64,000 nt of DNA from Clostridia bacterium (GTDB lineage: Bacteria; Bacillota; Clostridia; Christensenellales; UBA1242). Both the position numbers and the translations under genes were made by a program. Below the pieces are notes generated by a model. That model was given only the letters and a program-made list of their open reading frames with translations, did no database searches and was not told the origin of the DNA. Positions 16,174 through 24,889 of the stretch are shown piece by piece; the stretch's first letter is position 1, and every line of letters starts with the position of its first letter. The stretch lies in NCBI GenBank assembly GCA_022793335.1, contig JAAWCQ010000003.1:1-64000 (forward strand). The letters run 5' to 3'.

Positions 16174-17652
16174 ATGGCACAAATTATAGTAGAAAATTTG
16201 ACTTTCGCCTATGATGGCGGAATTGATTACATTTTTAAAGGGGCAAACTTTAGATTTGACTCAAATTGGAAGCTTGGGCTTATTGGCAGAAATGGAAGGG
16301 GAAAGACAACCTTTTTAAAGCTGCTTTTGGGCAAGTTTGAATATCAAGGGAAAATTGTAAGTGGTTTACATTTTGATTATTTTCCTTATCAGGTGAAAAA
16401 TAAGGGGCTTAATGCTGTTGATGTATTGGCTGAAATTGATCCAGAGCTTGAGCTTTGGAAGGTTATGATTAAGATGGGAGATTTAAGTCTTAATCAAGAG
16501 GTGCTTTACAGACCGTTTGAAAGTTTATCGTTTGGTGAACAGACCAAGTTTTTGCTTGCGGCGTTGTTTGCAAAAGACAACAACTTTTTGCTGATTGATG
16601 AGCCGACAAATCATCTTGACAGGCAAGCAAGAGATAATGTTTGTGAGTTTTTGAAGAGGCAGAAGGGGTTTATTGTGGTTTCGCATGACAGAGACTTTTT
16701 GGATGCTTGCACCGACCACATTATTTCAATCAATAAAAACGACATTGAAGTGCAGAAAGGAAACTTTACTTCTTGGTGGCAAAATCGACAAAATCAAGAC
16801 AATTTTGAGAAGGCGAGCAACGAAAAGCTTCAAAAAGAAATTTCTCATCTTAATGAAAGTATTAAAAAGACTAAGGTTTGGGCGGATAAAATCGAGTCGG
16901 GCAAAAATGGGAATTTAATATCTGGAGTTAAGGCTGATAAGGGATACATTGGGCACATGGCGGCAAAGATGAACGCCAGAAGCAAGGCGACTTTGGCAAG
17001 GCAGGAAAGGTTGGTTGAAGAGAAATCAAAACTGCTCAAAAATATAGAAGAACAAGAGGGGTTGTTTTTAAATAGTGTTGGTTTGCGAAGTGAAAATGTG
17101 CTTGAGGTGAGAGATTTGTCAATAAGATATGGTGATAAAGAGGTGTTTAAAGAGCTGTCTTTTTCGGTAAAAAGAGGCGAAAAAGTGGCTGTTTGCGGCA
17201 AAAATGGCTGTGGAAAAAGCAGTTTGTTGAAACTTTTGCTGGGCGAAGATATTGATTATAGAGGGCAAGTTTTTAAAAGTGGAAATCTTAAAATATCCTA
17301 TGTCAGTCAAAATTTTGATTACTTAACTGGCAGTCTTTTTGACATAGCTTATGAAAATCAGTTGGATCAGACAAAATTTCTTACCATGCTTAAAAAGCTA
17401 GGTTTTGATAGAAAGTTGTTTGAAAACAGGGTTGAAAGTTATAGTGCTGGGCAGAAGAAAAAGGTGCTTATTGCCAAAAGTTTATGTCAAGAAGCAAATC
17501 TTTATATATGGGATGAGCCCCTTAATTATATTGATATTATCTCGAGAATGCAGATTGAACAAATGCTATTGGAAAGTGACATAACCCTAATTTTTGTTGA
17601 GCATGACAGTGCTTTTGTGCGAAATGTGGCAAGCAAAAAGGTGGAAATTTAA
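16174..17652 (+). CDS. ABC-F ATPase of the Lsa/Vga ribosome-protection type
   Basis: A 492-residue soluble protein with two ABC cassettes and no membrane segment. Cassette 1 has Walker A GRNGRGKT (38-45), signature LSFGEQ and Walker B FLLIDEPTNHLD; cassette 2 has GKNGCGKSS, YSAGQKKK and IWDEPLNYID. The linker with WADKIESGK and YIGHMAAKMNARSKATLARQ is typical of Lsa/Vga-like antibiotic-resistance ABC-F proteins, which bind the ribosomal E site and expel lincosamides, pleuromutilins or streptogramin A. Housekeeping Uup/EttA proteins differ in this linker. The GGAGGTGG site fixes the ATG at 16174. The attenuated leader supports a drug-inducible role. The spectrum cannot be read from sequence. 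Confidence 0.85.
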   Translation: MAQIIVENLTFAYDGGIDYIFKGANFRFDSNWKLGLIGRNGRGKTTFLKLLLGKFEYQGKIVSGLHFDYFPYQVKNKGLNAVDVLAEIDPELELWKVMIKMGDLSLNQEVLYRPFESLSFGEQTKFLLAALFAKDNNFLLIDEPTNHLDRQARDNVCEFLKRQKGFIVVSHDRDFLDACTDHIISINKNDIEVQKGNFTSWWQNRQNQDNFEKASNEKLQKEISHLNESIKKTKVWADKIESGKNGNLISGVKADKGYIGHMAAKMNARSKATLARQERLVEEKSKLLKNIEEQEGLFLNSVGLRSENVLEVRDLSIRYGDKEVFKELSFSVKRGEKVAVCGKNGCGKSSLLKLLLGEDIDYRGQVFKSGNLKISYVSQNFDYLTGSLFDIAYENQLDQTKFLTMLKKLGFDRKLFENRVESYSAGQKKKVLIAKSLCQEANLYIWDEPLNYIDIISRMQIEQMLLESDITLIFVEHDSAFVRNVASKKVEI

Positions 17653-17659
17653 CAAATTA

Positions 17660-17930
17660 TTGTTGCGTCTTTGGGAGAAAGAGGATGTCGCAGACAAAAG
17701 ATGTGAGTTTGGAACAGAAGAGATGAGTGCGGGCAAAAGATGTGAGTGGAAAATAGATGAGATGAGTGTGGAACAAAAGAGGTTGGCTGAGTCAGAAGTA
17801 GCTAGCTAAGACAAAAGAGGTTAGCAGAGATAAACGAGGTTAGCTAAAACAAAAAAGCGAGAGTGGAGACTAAAAGGCGGGCAGTAACTGAAAAATAAGA
17901 CATTTTAAAGGTTATGTTTCAGCGAGACTA
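17660..17930 (+). repeat. Degenerate GA-rich tandem repeats
   Basis: Downstream of the ABC-F stop, words such as GATGTGAGT, GATGAGTG, GGAACAAAAGAG and GAGGTTAGC recur at irregular spacing of roughly 30-45 bp. An open frame to 17809 runs through part of this but starts inside the ABC-F gene and has no ribosome site, so I do not call it coding. Confidence 0.5.
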
Positions 17931-17969
17931 TAGCGTAAAAAGGTTTTAAATAATATTTTGATATTGCGT

Positions 17970-17998
17970 TTGCCAAAAGGCTGAAAATTTGATATAAT
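17970..17998 (+). promoter_or_regulatory. SigA promoter of the hydrolase-phosphorylase pair
   Basis: TTGCCA (17970-17975), 17-bp spacer, TATAAT (17993-17998). Confidence 0.7.
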
Positions 17999-18017
17999 TA
18001 AGCTGCTAGGAGATTAT

Positions 18018-18566
18018 ATGAAAAACTTTTTTGTAATTCACGCGCTTGGCAATTGCGGTCAAGATTATTGGTATGAATATATTAAAACTGAGGTGGAGAA
18101 AAGGGGCTTTGAGTGCTTTGTTCCCACACTTCCGCCTATTGAAAAGATGAGTTATCAAAGTTGGGCAGAGGCCTTTAGTCCATATAAGAAATACATAAAT
18201 GAAGACAGTATTTTTATTGGGCATTCAACGGGCAGCATATTTTCAGTGCATTATCTTATGGAAAACAACTTGAAAATAGCAAAGTTTATTGGGGTTGTGT
18301 CTTTTAATCAGTGCAATACAAACTCGCCCCACCCTGACTGGGAAGAGATAAATAAAAGCTTTTTTGTGGAGAATCTTGCCAAGTTTAAAGCTTTTGCAAA
18401 AGAAAGAATTTGTTTTTATTCGCCGACTGATATCTATGATTTTAGGCTTCTTGACGATTTTGCAACCAAGATTGAGGCGACAAAAGTGATTATTGAAAAG
18501 GCGGGACATTTCACGGCAGCGACAGGCTATGACAAAGAGTTTAAAGAAATTTTGGAATATTTATAG
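18018..18566 (+). CDS. RBBP9/YdeN-like alpha/beta hydrolase
   Basis: A 182-residue cytosolic serine hydrolase. The nucleophile elbow is GHSTGS, the acid is probably the aspartate in FYSPTDIYD and the histidine is in KAGHF, giving a complete triad. The small size and N-terminal VIHALGNCGQDYWYEYIK match the RBBP9/YdeN family (DUF1749/ser_hydrolase). The substrate is unknown. It is the first gene of a two-gene unit; the next gene starts 14 bp later with its own AAGGAG site. Confidence 0.8.
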   Translation: MKNFFVIHALGNCGQDYWYEYIKTEVEKRGFECFVPTLPPIEKMSYQSWAEAFSPYKKYINEDSIFIGHSTGSIFSVHYLMENNLKIAKFIGVVSFNQCNTNSPHPDWEEINKSFFVENLAKFKAFAKERICFYSPTDIYDFRLLDDFATKIEATKVIIEKAGHFTAATGYDKEFKEILEYL

Positions 18567-18580
18567 TTTAAGGAGAATTT

Positions 18581-19333
18581 ATGGTTTTAAATTTTGATGA
18601 AGACAGGGTTGCAATGTTAAGCCCTTGTGATATGGTTGAAAAAATTGAAGGAATGCCAGAGACGGTTGTCACCTTCTTTGACGACAAAATAATGGATGAA
18701 TTTTTGAGGCTTTACAAGGTGGAAACTATTGGCTCGACGGCCATTAAAAAGCATACTATTTATAAAACAGTTGTAAACGGAAAAGAAATTGCTGTTGTGC
18801 TTGCCGGAATTGGTGCGCCACTATCAGTCGCACTTTTTGAAGAGGTCTGCTTCATGGGCGCTAAAAATATTTTGATGTTTGGCTCTTGTGGTGTGCTTAC
18901 TGATATTAAGGAAGCCTCTATCATCATTCCTTATGCAGCCGTTCGTGACGAAGGAACAAGTTTTCACTATGCCCCAGCAGGTGAAGAAATTCAGCTTAAC
19001 CCTGTCTATGTTGACAGACTTGAAAAGCTTTGCAAAGAGGCTGAAGTTGATTATGTTAAAGGCAAGACTTGGACAAATGATGCCTTTTACAGAGAGACAA
19101 AGGCCAAGGTTGCACAAAGAGTTAAAGAGGGTTGTATTTGCGTTGAGATGGAATGCTCTGCTATGGCCGCCTTTGCCAATCTTCGAAATGTCAATTTTGC
19201 ACAATTCTTTTATGCTGCAGACAGTTTGGCAAAAGAAAAGTGGGATATGCGAATATTGCAGGGCGAAAGTTTGCAAGGGGAAGAAATAGCACTTAAACTC
19301 GCTCTTGAGTTTGCAACAAAATTGTTCGATTGA
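18581..19333 (+). CDS. Nucleoside phosphorylase (PNP/UDP family, uridine phosphorylase-like)
   Basis: A 250-residue member of the PNP_UDP_1 family. The phosphate-binding FGSCG stretch, the CVEMECSAMAAFA stretch (ribose and base contacts: EMEC in this family) and VLAGIGAPLSVAL near residue 70 are clear. These enzymes split nucleosides with phosphate into base and ribose-1-phosphate for salvage. The N-terminus and spacing look more like a uridine-phosphorylase-type enzyme than a hexameric DeoD, but the substrate cannot be fixed from sequence. It is cotranscribed with the hydrolase at 18018. Confidence 0.85.
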   Translation: MVLNFDEDRVAMLSPCDMVEKIEGMPETVVTFFDDKIMDEFLRLYKVETIGSTAIKKHTIYKTVVNGKEIAVVLAGIGAPLSVALFEEVCFMGAKNILMFGSCGVLTDIKEASIIIPYAAVRDEGTSFHYAPAGEEIQLNPVYVDRLEKLCKEAEVDYVKGKTWTNDAFYRETKAKVAQRVKEGCICVEMECSAMAAFANLRNVNFAQFFYAADSLAKEKWDMRILQGESLQGEEIALKLALEFATKLFD

Positions 19334-19361
19334 TATTTTAATATACAAATTTAAAAGAAGT

Positions 19362-19479
19362 TATGTTGAAAACAACTTAAAATATGTAGAAAAACAGTCT
19401 TTAAGATATGTTGAAAACAATTGTTTTTAAAATATGTTGAACAACCTCTTTAAAGTATGTTGAAAACAACTGTCTTGAG
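19362..19479 (+). repeat. Five-copy TATGTTGAAAACAAC-type array
   Basis: Copies begin at 19362, 19383, 19407, 19433 and 19456, spaced 21-26 bp. Most hold the small dyad GTTG-AAAA-CAAC, followed by a CTTTAA-like stretch. It lies between the phosphorylase stop and the next gene, and could be a multi-site operator or a degenerate tandem repeat. Confidence 0.6.
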
Positions 19480-19525
19480 TTGAAAAATTATTTTTAAAAA
19501 GCAGAATATATAAAGGAAAACATAC

Positions 19526-20281
19526 ATGAAAAATCTTTTTGTGAAAATCTTGGGTGCGACAAGCCCATATTGCAAGCAGGGGCAAGCATGTCCGTCCTAT
19601 CTCGTAAGTGATGGCGAGACCTATATTTTGCTTGATGCTGGAAGCGGCTCTCACAGCAATTTTGATATGGAAAATTTAAGCGGTCTTAACATTTTCATTT
19701 CTCACCTGCATAGAGATCATTACAACGATATTTTCAATTATCAATATGCGTCTTATGTGCTTCATGGGCAGGGCAAGGTGCAAGAGAAAATTCATGTTTA
19801 TTTGCCAGAGTTTAATTGCCAGTTTGCCGAAGATATAAAAAATGAAGAGATTGCCTTTGCTGATTATCATGAAATAAAAACAGAAAAAGTATATGAAATA
19901 GGGGCTTTCAAAATTGAAATTTGCAAGCTTATTCACACACCGCAGTTTTATAGTTATGCCACAAAAATCCAAGCGCATGGAAAAACCATTGTCTATTCAG
20001 GCGATGTATCCTTCAGTGATAAAGATAGACTGGCTGAGTTTGCAAAGGGGGCTGATATGCTTATTTGCGAAGCAAGTTTGCTTGAAAGTTATGGCTTCCC
20101 AGAAATTTATGTGCATCTTACGGCGGCGCAGGCGGGAAAGATAGCGGCGCAGGCGGGGGCTGAAAAACTTATGCTTACTCATTTTTGGCCGGAAGAGGAC
20201 AGAAAAAATTGCAAGGCAGAAGCTGAGAAACATTTCAGCAAGGTGCTTATTGCAAAGGAAGGACAATTGCATTATTTATAA
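19526..20281 (+). CDS. Metallo-beta-lactamase-fold hydrolase (RNase Z-like subgroup)
   Basis: A 251-residue cytosolic protein with the metal-binding motif HLHRDH near residue 67, a preceding LLDAGSGSH, a further metal histidine in CKLIHTPQFYSY, VYSGDVS for the bridging aspartate, and a last histidine in LMLTHFWPE. This order fits the RNase Z/YhfI-like branch of the superfamily. Those enzymes are phosphodiesterases or related hydrolases; the substrate here is unknown. An AAGGA ribosome site precedes the ATG. It is preceded by the repeat array and followed by a terminator. Confidence 0.85.
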   Translation: MKNLFVKILGATSPYCKQGQACPSYLVSDGETYILLDAGSGSHSNFDMENLSGLNIFISHLHRDHYNDIFNYQYASYVLHGQGKVQEKIHVYLPEFNCQFAEDIKNEEIAFADYHEIKTEKVYEIGAFKIEICKLIHTPQFYSYATKIQAHGKTIVYSGDVSFSDKDRLAEFAKGADMLICEASLLESYGFPEIYVHLTAAQAGKIAAQAGAEKLMLTHFWPEEDRKNCKAEAEKHFSKVLIAKEGQLHYL

Positions 20282-20307
20282 GCTTAAATACTTAAGAATA
20301 TTAAAAG

Positions 20308-20334
20308 ACGCAATATGCTTTTTGCGTTTTTTTA
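20308..20334 (+). terminator. Intrinsic terminator after the metallo-hydrolase gene
   Basis: ACGCAA (20308-20313) pairs with TTGCGT (20322-20327), followed by a long T run. Confidence 0.7.
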
Positions 20335-20368
20335 TTTTTTAAGAAAGCCACTTTTAAAAATTTCAGCA

Positions 20369-20397
20369 TTGACAAATTAGGCTGTTTATGATATCAT
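20369..20397 (+). promoter_or_regulatory. SigA promoter of the 20.4-24.7 kb operon
   Basis: TTGACA (20369-20374), 17-bp spacer ending in TATGA, TATCAT (20392-20397). Confidence 0.7.
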
Positions 20398-20423
20398 TAA
20401 GTTAACTTATGGAGGGGCAAATT

Positions 20424-20909
20424 ATGGATATATACAAATCAAATCGAAGATGCTATGAAATTCGTGAATATATTCAATATTTGAATAAGAGAATTGGTGA
20501 AATTAAAGATAAAAACAAGCTTACAGATGAAGATAAACTTGCAAAGATTTTGCTTTTCAATTTAGAGCATTATTCAAGATACGAGCAAGCAAAAGGTATG
20601 ACTTTTACTTTGTATATTCTAGACCACTTTACAGATATTGTGAAGGATGAAAATGATATTTTTCAAAGACGTAAAATTGAATTTCATATTCCAACCAAAG
20701 TGAAGAGAAACCTCTTTAGAGAATATAGAGAGTATGTAAAAGCTGTTGAAATGGTGGTTTCTGCCTCTGAAGAAGAGCTTGCCGAAATGATTGAAAATGG
20801 TGAAGTCAGCATCCCTGCGGTTAAGAAAGATTCAGAAGGCAAAACTGTTGTTGGCGGTGATGCAGAAGTTGAAAGTGAAAGCGAAACTGATGAAGATGAG
20901 ATGGAGTAA
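20424..20909 (+). CDS. Hypothetical acidic protein, 161 aa, first gene of the ATPase operon
   Basis: Not recognised. It is helix-rich with an acidic, low-complexity tail (residues ~135-161, GDAEVESESETDEDEME). An ATG at 20409 overlaps the GGAGGGG ribosome site, so the ATG at 20424 is chosen. No signal peptide or membrane segment. It is followed after 48 bp by the third DUF6273-like/AAA+ ATPase with no terminator or clear promoter between, so the two are likely cotranscribed; it may be a cofactor or substrate of the ATPase. Confidence 0.6.
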   Translation: MDIYKSNRRCYEIREYIQYLNKRIGEIKDKNKLTDEDKLAKILLFNLEHYSRYEQAKGMTFTLYILDHFTDIVKDENDIFQRRKIEFHIPTKVKRNLFREYREYVKAVEMVVSASEEELAEMIENGEVSIPAVKKDSEGKTVVGGDAEVESESETDEDEME

Positions 20910-20957
20910 GTTTGAATAAAACCTTGCTATTATCGCACTTTTAGAAGCTGATTAAAG

Positions 20958-23090
20958 ATGAGTTTTAAAGGAAGCACAGAAGTGGAATTTAACAAATATA
21001 TTTCAGAAAACAAAAATAAAAAGGGGCTCTATCCTTGGTCTAAGGATAGGGTTTTTATTGAAGGGGCCGAGCTTAACCGAGGTGTAGATTTTTTGAAAAG
21101 AGTGGCAGGTGCAAGTGACTATGCCATCGCATGCGGTGGGTCAAGATCGGACAACTATAAAAGCCCAAGTGGCCATTATAAAGGCAATGTTTGGCTGTCA
21201 ACTCCCTATGTTGATGCTTCAAATAAGGTGCTTGACAGGTCTGTAAGAAATCAATATGTCTATCACATTGATATGGAAGGCAAAGTTGCCGAGTTTGCCA
21301 CCTGTTCTATGAGCGATTATTTAATCTGCCCAGCTTTCAATCTGAGTTTAAAAGCTCTTGAAGAAAGCGAAAACTTTAAAGGTTATACGCTCGGTCTTAG
21401 AAATTTGTGCTATCATACTATAAAATTCCCAAACCTTGTTTTTCCGCAAACTAAAGTGGAAGAAAAAAATGAATTTAAGCTTGAGCTTGCCTATCAAACG
21501 GGCAATTTATACCATACAGGCAAGAAATTCAGCGGAAGCTTTAATGGGCTTTGCGAGCTTGAACAGCACGAAGAATTCTATTTTGAAGGACGCAGATTTG
21601 TCAGAGTAGTGCTTGAAAATCAGTGCCGCTTTAATGACGGAAGCGTAGTTGAAAAGGACAAGCCAGTTTGGTTTGAAGTAGAGCCTATCAATTTCATGAT
21701 CAGAAACTGGGAAGAAATGCCAAAAAATATCAATCCAAACGGTGATGAAAGTGCGACAGAGCTTATTCTTAGAAGTGAAGATGGCTTGCTTAGTGGCATT
21801 CCATTTGATCTTGGTTTAAACTCAAACAGGTGGCAACAATCTATAATCAGATATTACTTAAACTCAATTTCAGGCAAAGCGTACGCCTTTGTAAATAATA
21901 AAGGACAACTTGGTTTTAATAAAAAGAAAACTTATGATTTTAAAGATAACGGCTTTTTGGAAGAGGCTCATTTTGATGAAAAACAACTCAGTGCAGCCCT
22001 TGCAAATGAGGTCAAAAAATCTGATAATAACCATTCAAACAAGCAGGAAAATTGCAATAATGAATATTTTGAAACCTATGATGTGTCGATTGATAATCGC
22101 GCACTTTCAGTTGAACAACAATTGAGGTTTTATTTAAAAAATGGTCAGTCATTCATGCTTCATGGCGTGAGTGGAGTGGGAAAATCACGAAGAGTGAAAA
22201 ACCTTGACCCAGACTGCGTTATGCTTCAACTGCGAAACGGAATGCTTCCAGAAGAGATTGTTGGCAAAACAGCATACAAAAATGAAAATGAAAAAACTGT
22301 TTGGCTTGCGCCAACTTGGTATCAACGACTTTGCGAGGTCTGTGAGGCAGAGCCAAATAAAAACCATGTTCTTTTCATAGATGAAGTGACCAATGTCAGA
22401 CCAAGCGAACAATCACTGATTTATCATATAATTCAAAGCCGCACAATTGATGGCCAAAATGGAAAACTTCCTGACAATTGCGTGGTGGCGGCAGCAGGAA
22501 ATTCAATTTTTGACTCAAACGCCGCATATAATATGCCAGAGCCTCTTTTTAGAAGGTTTTATGCTCATGTAGAGCTTGACATTGATGTAAAGGAGTTTCT
22601 CATTTGGGGAAGCGAGAAAAGTCAGAAGGGAGACGGCAGGTTGAATATTCATCCAGTAGTTGCGGCCTTTATTGCAAAAGAAGGTGAAGAGGTGCTGTTT
22701 TCAAAATATGACGCATATGAAAACCAAAGCCATGTGGTTGACCCACGCGGCTGGGAACAGGTTTCAAACATCCTTTATGATAATGGCGAGGTGTTTAAGA
22801 TAGAGCTTATTGCAAATAAGATAGGGCTTGACATGGCAGGAAAATTTGTCAAGTTTGCAAAAAATCAGTTGCTAAGCAGAAAGAAAATCTTAAGCGGCGA
22901 ATATGATGAAAGTCAGCTTCCAAAGGATGAAAATTCAATTGTTGCACTGATTTTAAGACTTAGATATGCAAAGGAAAAAGAGGAAATTCGCAAATTTGTT
23001 TCAGAACATTTTGGAGTGGAAAAACTTGAGTTTTATGACCAACTTATAGGCACTGAAGAATTAAGTGAAAAAGAGCTTGGAGGTGAATAA
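20958..23090 (+). CDS. DUF6273-like / AAA+ (MoxR-type) ATPase, paralogue 3
   Basis: A 710-residue protein with the same architecture as the genes at 1-1244 and 4790. Residues ~35-140 contain VWLSTPYVDA and an LICPAFNLSL stretch like the end of DUF6273; ~230-330 contain WFEVEPINFMI, LRSEDGLLSGIPF and W-QQSIIRYYLNS, then NGFLEEA. The AAA+ domain has Walker A GVSGVGKS (about 398-405), Walker B VLFIDE, VAAAGNS and PLFRRF. Codon use is uniform and typical of the genome, unlike paralogue 2. The ATG has only a weak ribosome site. It is the second gene of a four-gene unit; the next ATG follows directly after its stop codon. Function unknown. Confidence 0.8.
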   Translation: MSFKGSTEVEFNKYISENKNKKGLYPWSKDRVFIEGAELNRGVDFLKRVAGASDYAIACGGSRSDNYKSPSGHYKGNVWLSTPYVDASNKVLDRSVRNQYVYHIDMEGKVAEFATCSMSDYLICPAFNLSLKALEESENFKGYTLGLRNLCYHTIKFPNLVFPQTKVEEKNEFKLELAYQTGNLYHTGKKFSGSFNGLCELEQHEEFYFEGRRFVRVVLENQCRFNDGSVVEKDKPVWFEVEPINFMIRNWEEMPKNINPNGDESATELILRSEDGLLSGIPFDLGLNSNRWQQSIIRYYLNSISGKAYAFVNNKGQLGFNKKKTYDFKDNGFLEEAHFDEKQLSAALANEVKKSDNNHSNKQENCNNEYFETYDVSIDNRALSVEQQLRFYLKNGQSFMLHGVSGVGKSRRVKNLDPDCVMLQLRNGMLPEEIVGKTAYKNENEKTVWLAPTWYQRLCEVCEAEPNKNHVLFIDEVTNVRPSEQSLIYHIIQSRTIDGQNGKLPDNCVVAAAGNSIFDSNAAYNMPEPLFRRFYAHVELDIDVKEFLIWGSEKSQKGDGRLNIHPVVAAFIAKEGEEVLFSKYDAYENQSHVVDPRGWEQVSNILYDNGEVFKIELIANKIGLDMAGKFVKFAKNQLLSRKKILSGEYDESQLPKDENSIVALILRLRYAKEKEEIRKFVSEHFGVEKLEFYDQLIGTEELSEKELGGE

Positions 23091-23091
23091 T

Positions 23092-23583
23092 ATGGCGAAA
23101 AAACATGAAAAAAGCAGAAAAAAACGCAAAAAATCATCATTTTTCTTACTTTTTCTGCTAATTATCTTGCTTGGCGGCGGCGTAGGCGGTTTTTATCTCA
23201 ACAATTATATTTCCAGAAATGATATGTTTGAGGTCAATGGCGATAAGGTAATTTACCTTGAAATCGGTGATGAATATGTCGAACAAAATGCAAGTGCAAT
23301 TGCTTTTGGAAAGAAGGTGGGCGAGAAAGATATCAAGATTGAAGGTGAGGTTGATATAACTACAGCCGGAAGATATACGATCAAATACACGACCAATAAT
23401 TTTAAATATAAAAATGTTGCGCGCTATCGCATTGTGATTTTCAGTGAGCCAGAAATCGAACAAGAGCCTGACATTCCTGCTGAAGAAAGCAAAACAGCTA
23501 AGAGCGAAAATGGAGCAATACGATTTTACAGTCAGGCTGCATTAAATCAAACCTGCATTGCTAGAGCAGGAGGTGCAAGATGA
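23092..23583 (+). CDS. Membrane-anchored protein with a DUF5011-like Ig-like domain
   Basis: A 163-residue protein. It starts with a strongly basic segment (KKHEKSRKKRKKSS) and one membrane helix (about residues 20-45), so the rest is outside. Residues ~50-130 (YLEIGDEYVEQNASA, then DITTAGRYTIKYT) match the bacterial Ig-like DUF5011 domain common in envelope proteins. A GGAGGTGA site sits inside the end of the upstream ATPase gene and selects the ATG at 23092. The stop overlaps the next ATG (ATGA), indicating coupled translation with the ComEC-like gene. Confidence 0.75.
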   Translation: MAKKHEKSRKKRKKSSFFLLFLLIILLGGGVGGFYLNNYISRNDMFEVNGDKVIYLEIGDEYVEQNASAIAFGKKVGEKDIKIEGEVDITTAGRYTIKYTTNNFKYKNVARYRIVIFSEPEIEQEPDIPAEESKTAKSENGAIRFYSQAALNQTCIARAGGAR

Positions 23584-24713
23584 TTAAACTTATCAAAGGC
23601 CTTTTCAAACTGATGTTTATTTTGATATTTGCTTGCGTTGGGCTTGCTGGCGGATTTTTAATCAATTTGTATGTACTTAATCCTGTAAAAGATGAAGACC
23701 CAACAAAAATTATAACCAGCGGAAACCTTTCAATTCATTTTCTTGAGGTGGGCAATAATAACACTGGTGACAGCATTTATATCAAATGTGGCGAAACAGA
23801 TATTTTGGTTGATGGCGGCTCTAGAACAAACAGCAGCAAGGCAATTCAACAATATGTAAACCAATATGTAGATGACGGTGTGCTTGAATATGTTATTGTC
23901 ACACATGCAGACCAAGACCATATTGCCGCTTTTGCTGGCGACGGGTCAAATCAAAGCTTGTTTGATATGTATGAAGTCAAAACTATCATAGATTTTCCAA
24001 AAACAGACAAAAGCACGGCTGTTTTGAATAGATATGTTCAAAAAAGAGAGGCTGAGGTTGAACAAGGTGCAAAACATTACACCGCTCTTCAGTGTTGGAA
24101 AGGCGAAAATGGCGGTCAAAGAAGCTATGAAATCGGCGACGGCGTTACATTGAATATTTTATATAATTATTATTATGAAAATAAAAGCTCTGACGAAAAC
24201 AACTACTCAGTTTGTTTTCAGATAGAACAGGGTGCAAACAAATATCTCTTCACTGGCGACTTAGAAGAAAAAGGTGAAGAATATCTTGTAAGCTATAATA
24301 CTTTAGGCAAGGTTAAACTTTACAAGGCAGGTCATCACGGTTCAAAGACTTCAAGCAATGATTGTCTTTTGGAGGTCATCCAACCTGAAATTGTCGTTGT
24401 GACTTGCGTTGCTGGCAGCGTTGAATATACACAAAACTTTTCAAACACCTTCCCAACACAACTGTTTATTGACCGAATTTCAAAGTGGACAGATAAGGTC
24501 TATGTGACAACGGTTGGCGAGGTGGAAGAAGTAGTTGATAAAGACGGAAATACAAAATTTAAAGACGCAGGCTTTTCAAGCATGAACGGCAATGTTGTGA
24601 TAAATGTTGACAAAAATAATATTGAAGTGACTTGCAGCAACAACAATCTTAAACTGAAAGAAACCGATTGGTTTAAAGCAAATCGCACCTGCCCAAGTGC
24701 ATGGGCTGCATAA
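23580..24713 (+). CDS. Membrane-anchored ComEC-like metallo-beta-lactamase-fold hydrolase
   Basis: A 377-residue protein with one N-terminal membrane segment (residues ~8-30) and the rest probably outside the cell. The hydrolase domain resembles the C-terminal domain of ComEC/Rec2: VDGGSRTNSS, the metal motif HADQDH, FTGDLEE and KAGHHGSKTS. In ComEC this domain is linked to DNA degradation during uptake; here there is no membrane competence channel domain, so it is a stand-alone enzyme of the nuclease or phosphodiesterase type. It is translationally coupled to the Ig-like gene and followed by a terminator. Substrate unknown. Confidence 0.8.
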   Translation: MIKLIKGLFKLMFILIFACVGLAGGFLINLYVLNPVKDEDPTKIITSGNLSIHFLEVGNNNTGDSIYIKCGETDILVDGGSRTNSSKAIQQYVNQYVDDGVLEYVIVTHADQDHIAAFAGDGSNQSLFDMYEVKTIIDFPKTDKSTAVLNRYVQKREAEVEQGAKHYTALQCWKGENGGQRSYEIGDGVTLNILYNYYYENKSSDENNYSVCFQIEQGANKYLFTGDLEEKGEEYLVSYNTLGKVKLYKAGHHGSKTSSNDCLLEVIQPEIVVVTCVAGSVEYTQNFSNTFPTQLFIDRISKWTDKVYVTTVGEVEEVVDKDGNTKFKDAGFSSMNGNVVINVDKNNIEVTCSNNNLKLKETDWFKANRTCPSAWAA

Positions 24714-24790
24714 AGTTGTTTTTAATAAAATAACAGATAATTTAAGTAAAAATAGCGAAAATTTGCAAAAAAACGCAAAAAAACATGAAA

Positions 24791-24822
24791 AAACACGAAA
24801 TTATTGATATTCCGTGTTTTTT
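24791..24822 (+). terminator. Terminator of the ATPase operon
   Basis: AAACACG (24791-24797) pairs with CGTGTTT (24813-24819), extended inward by AAT/ATT, followed by T residues. Confidence 0.75.
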
Positions 24823-24889
24823 TGTGGCAATTTCACTGCCTACTAATTTGAATTTTATATAATATAATTTTTAATTTAATCATTTAAGT

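Noticed and set aside
17594-17809. 71-codon frame with repeated KRCE/EMS words
   Set aside because: Starts inside the ABC-F gene in another frame, has no ribosome site, and the repeats are explained by the DNA-level GA-rich repeat.
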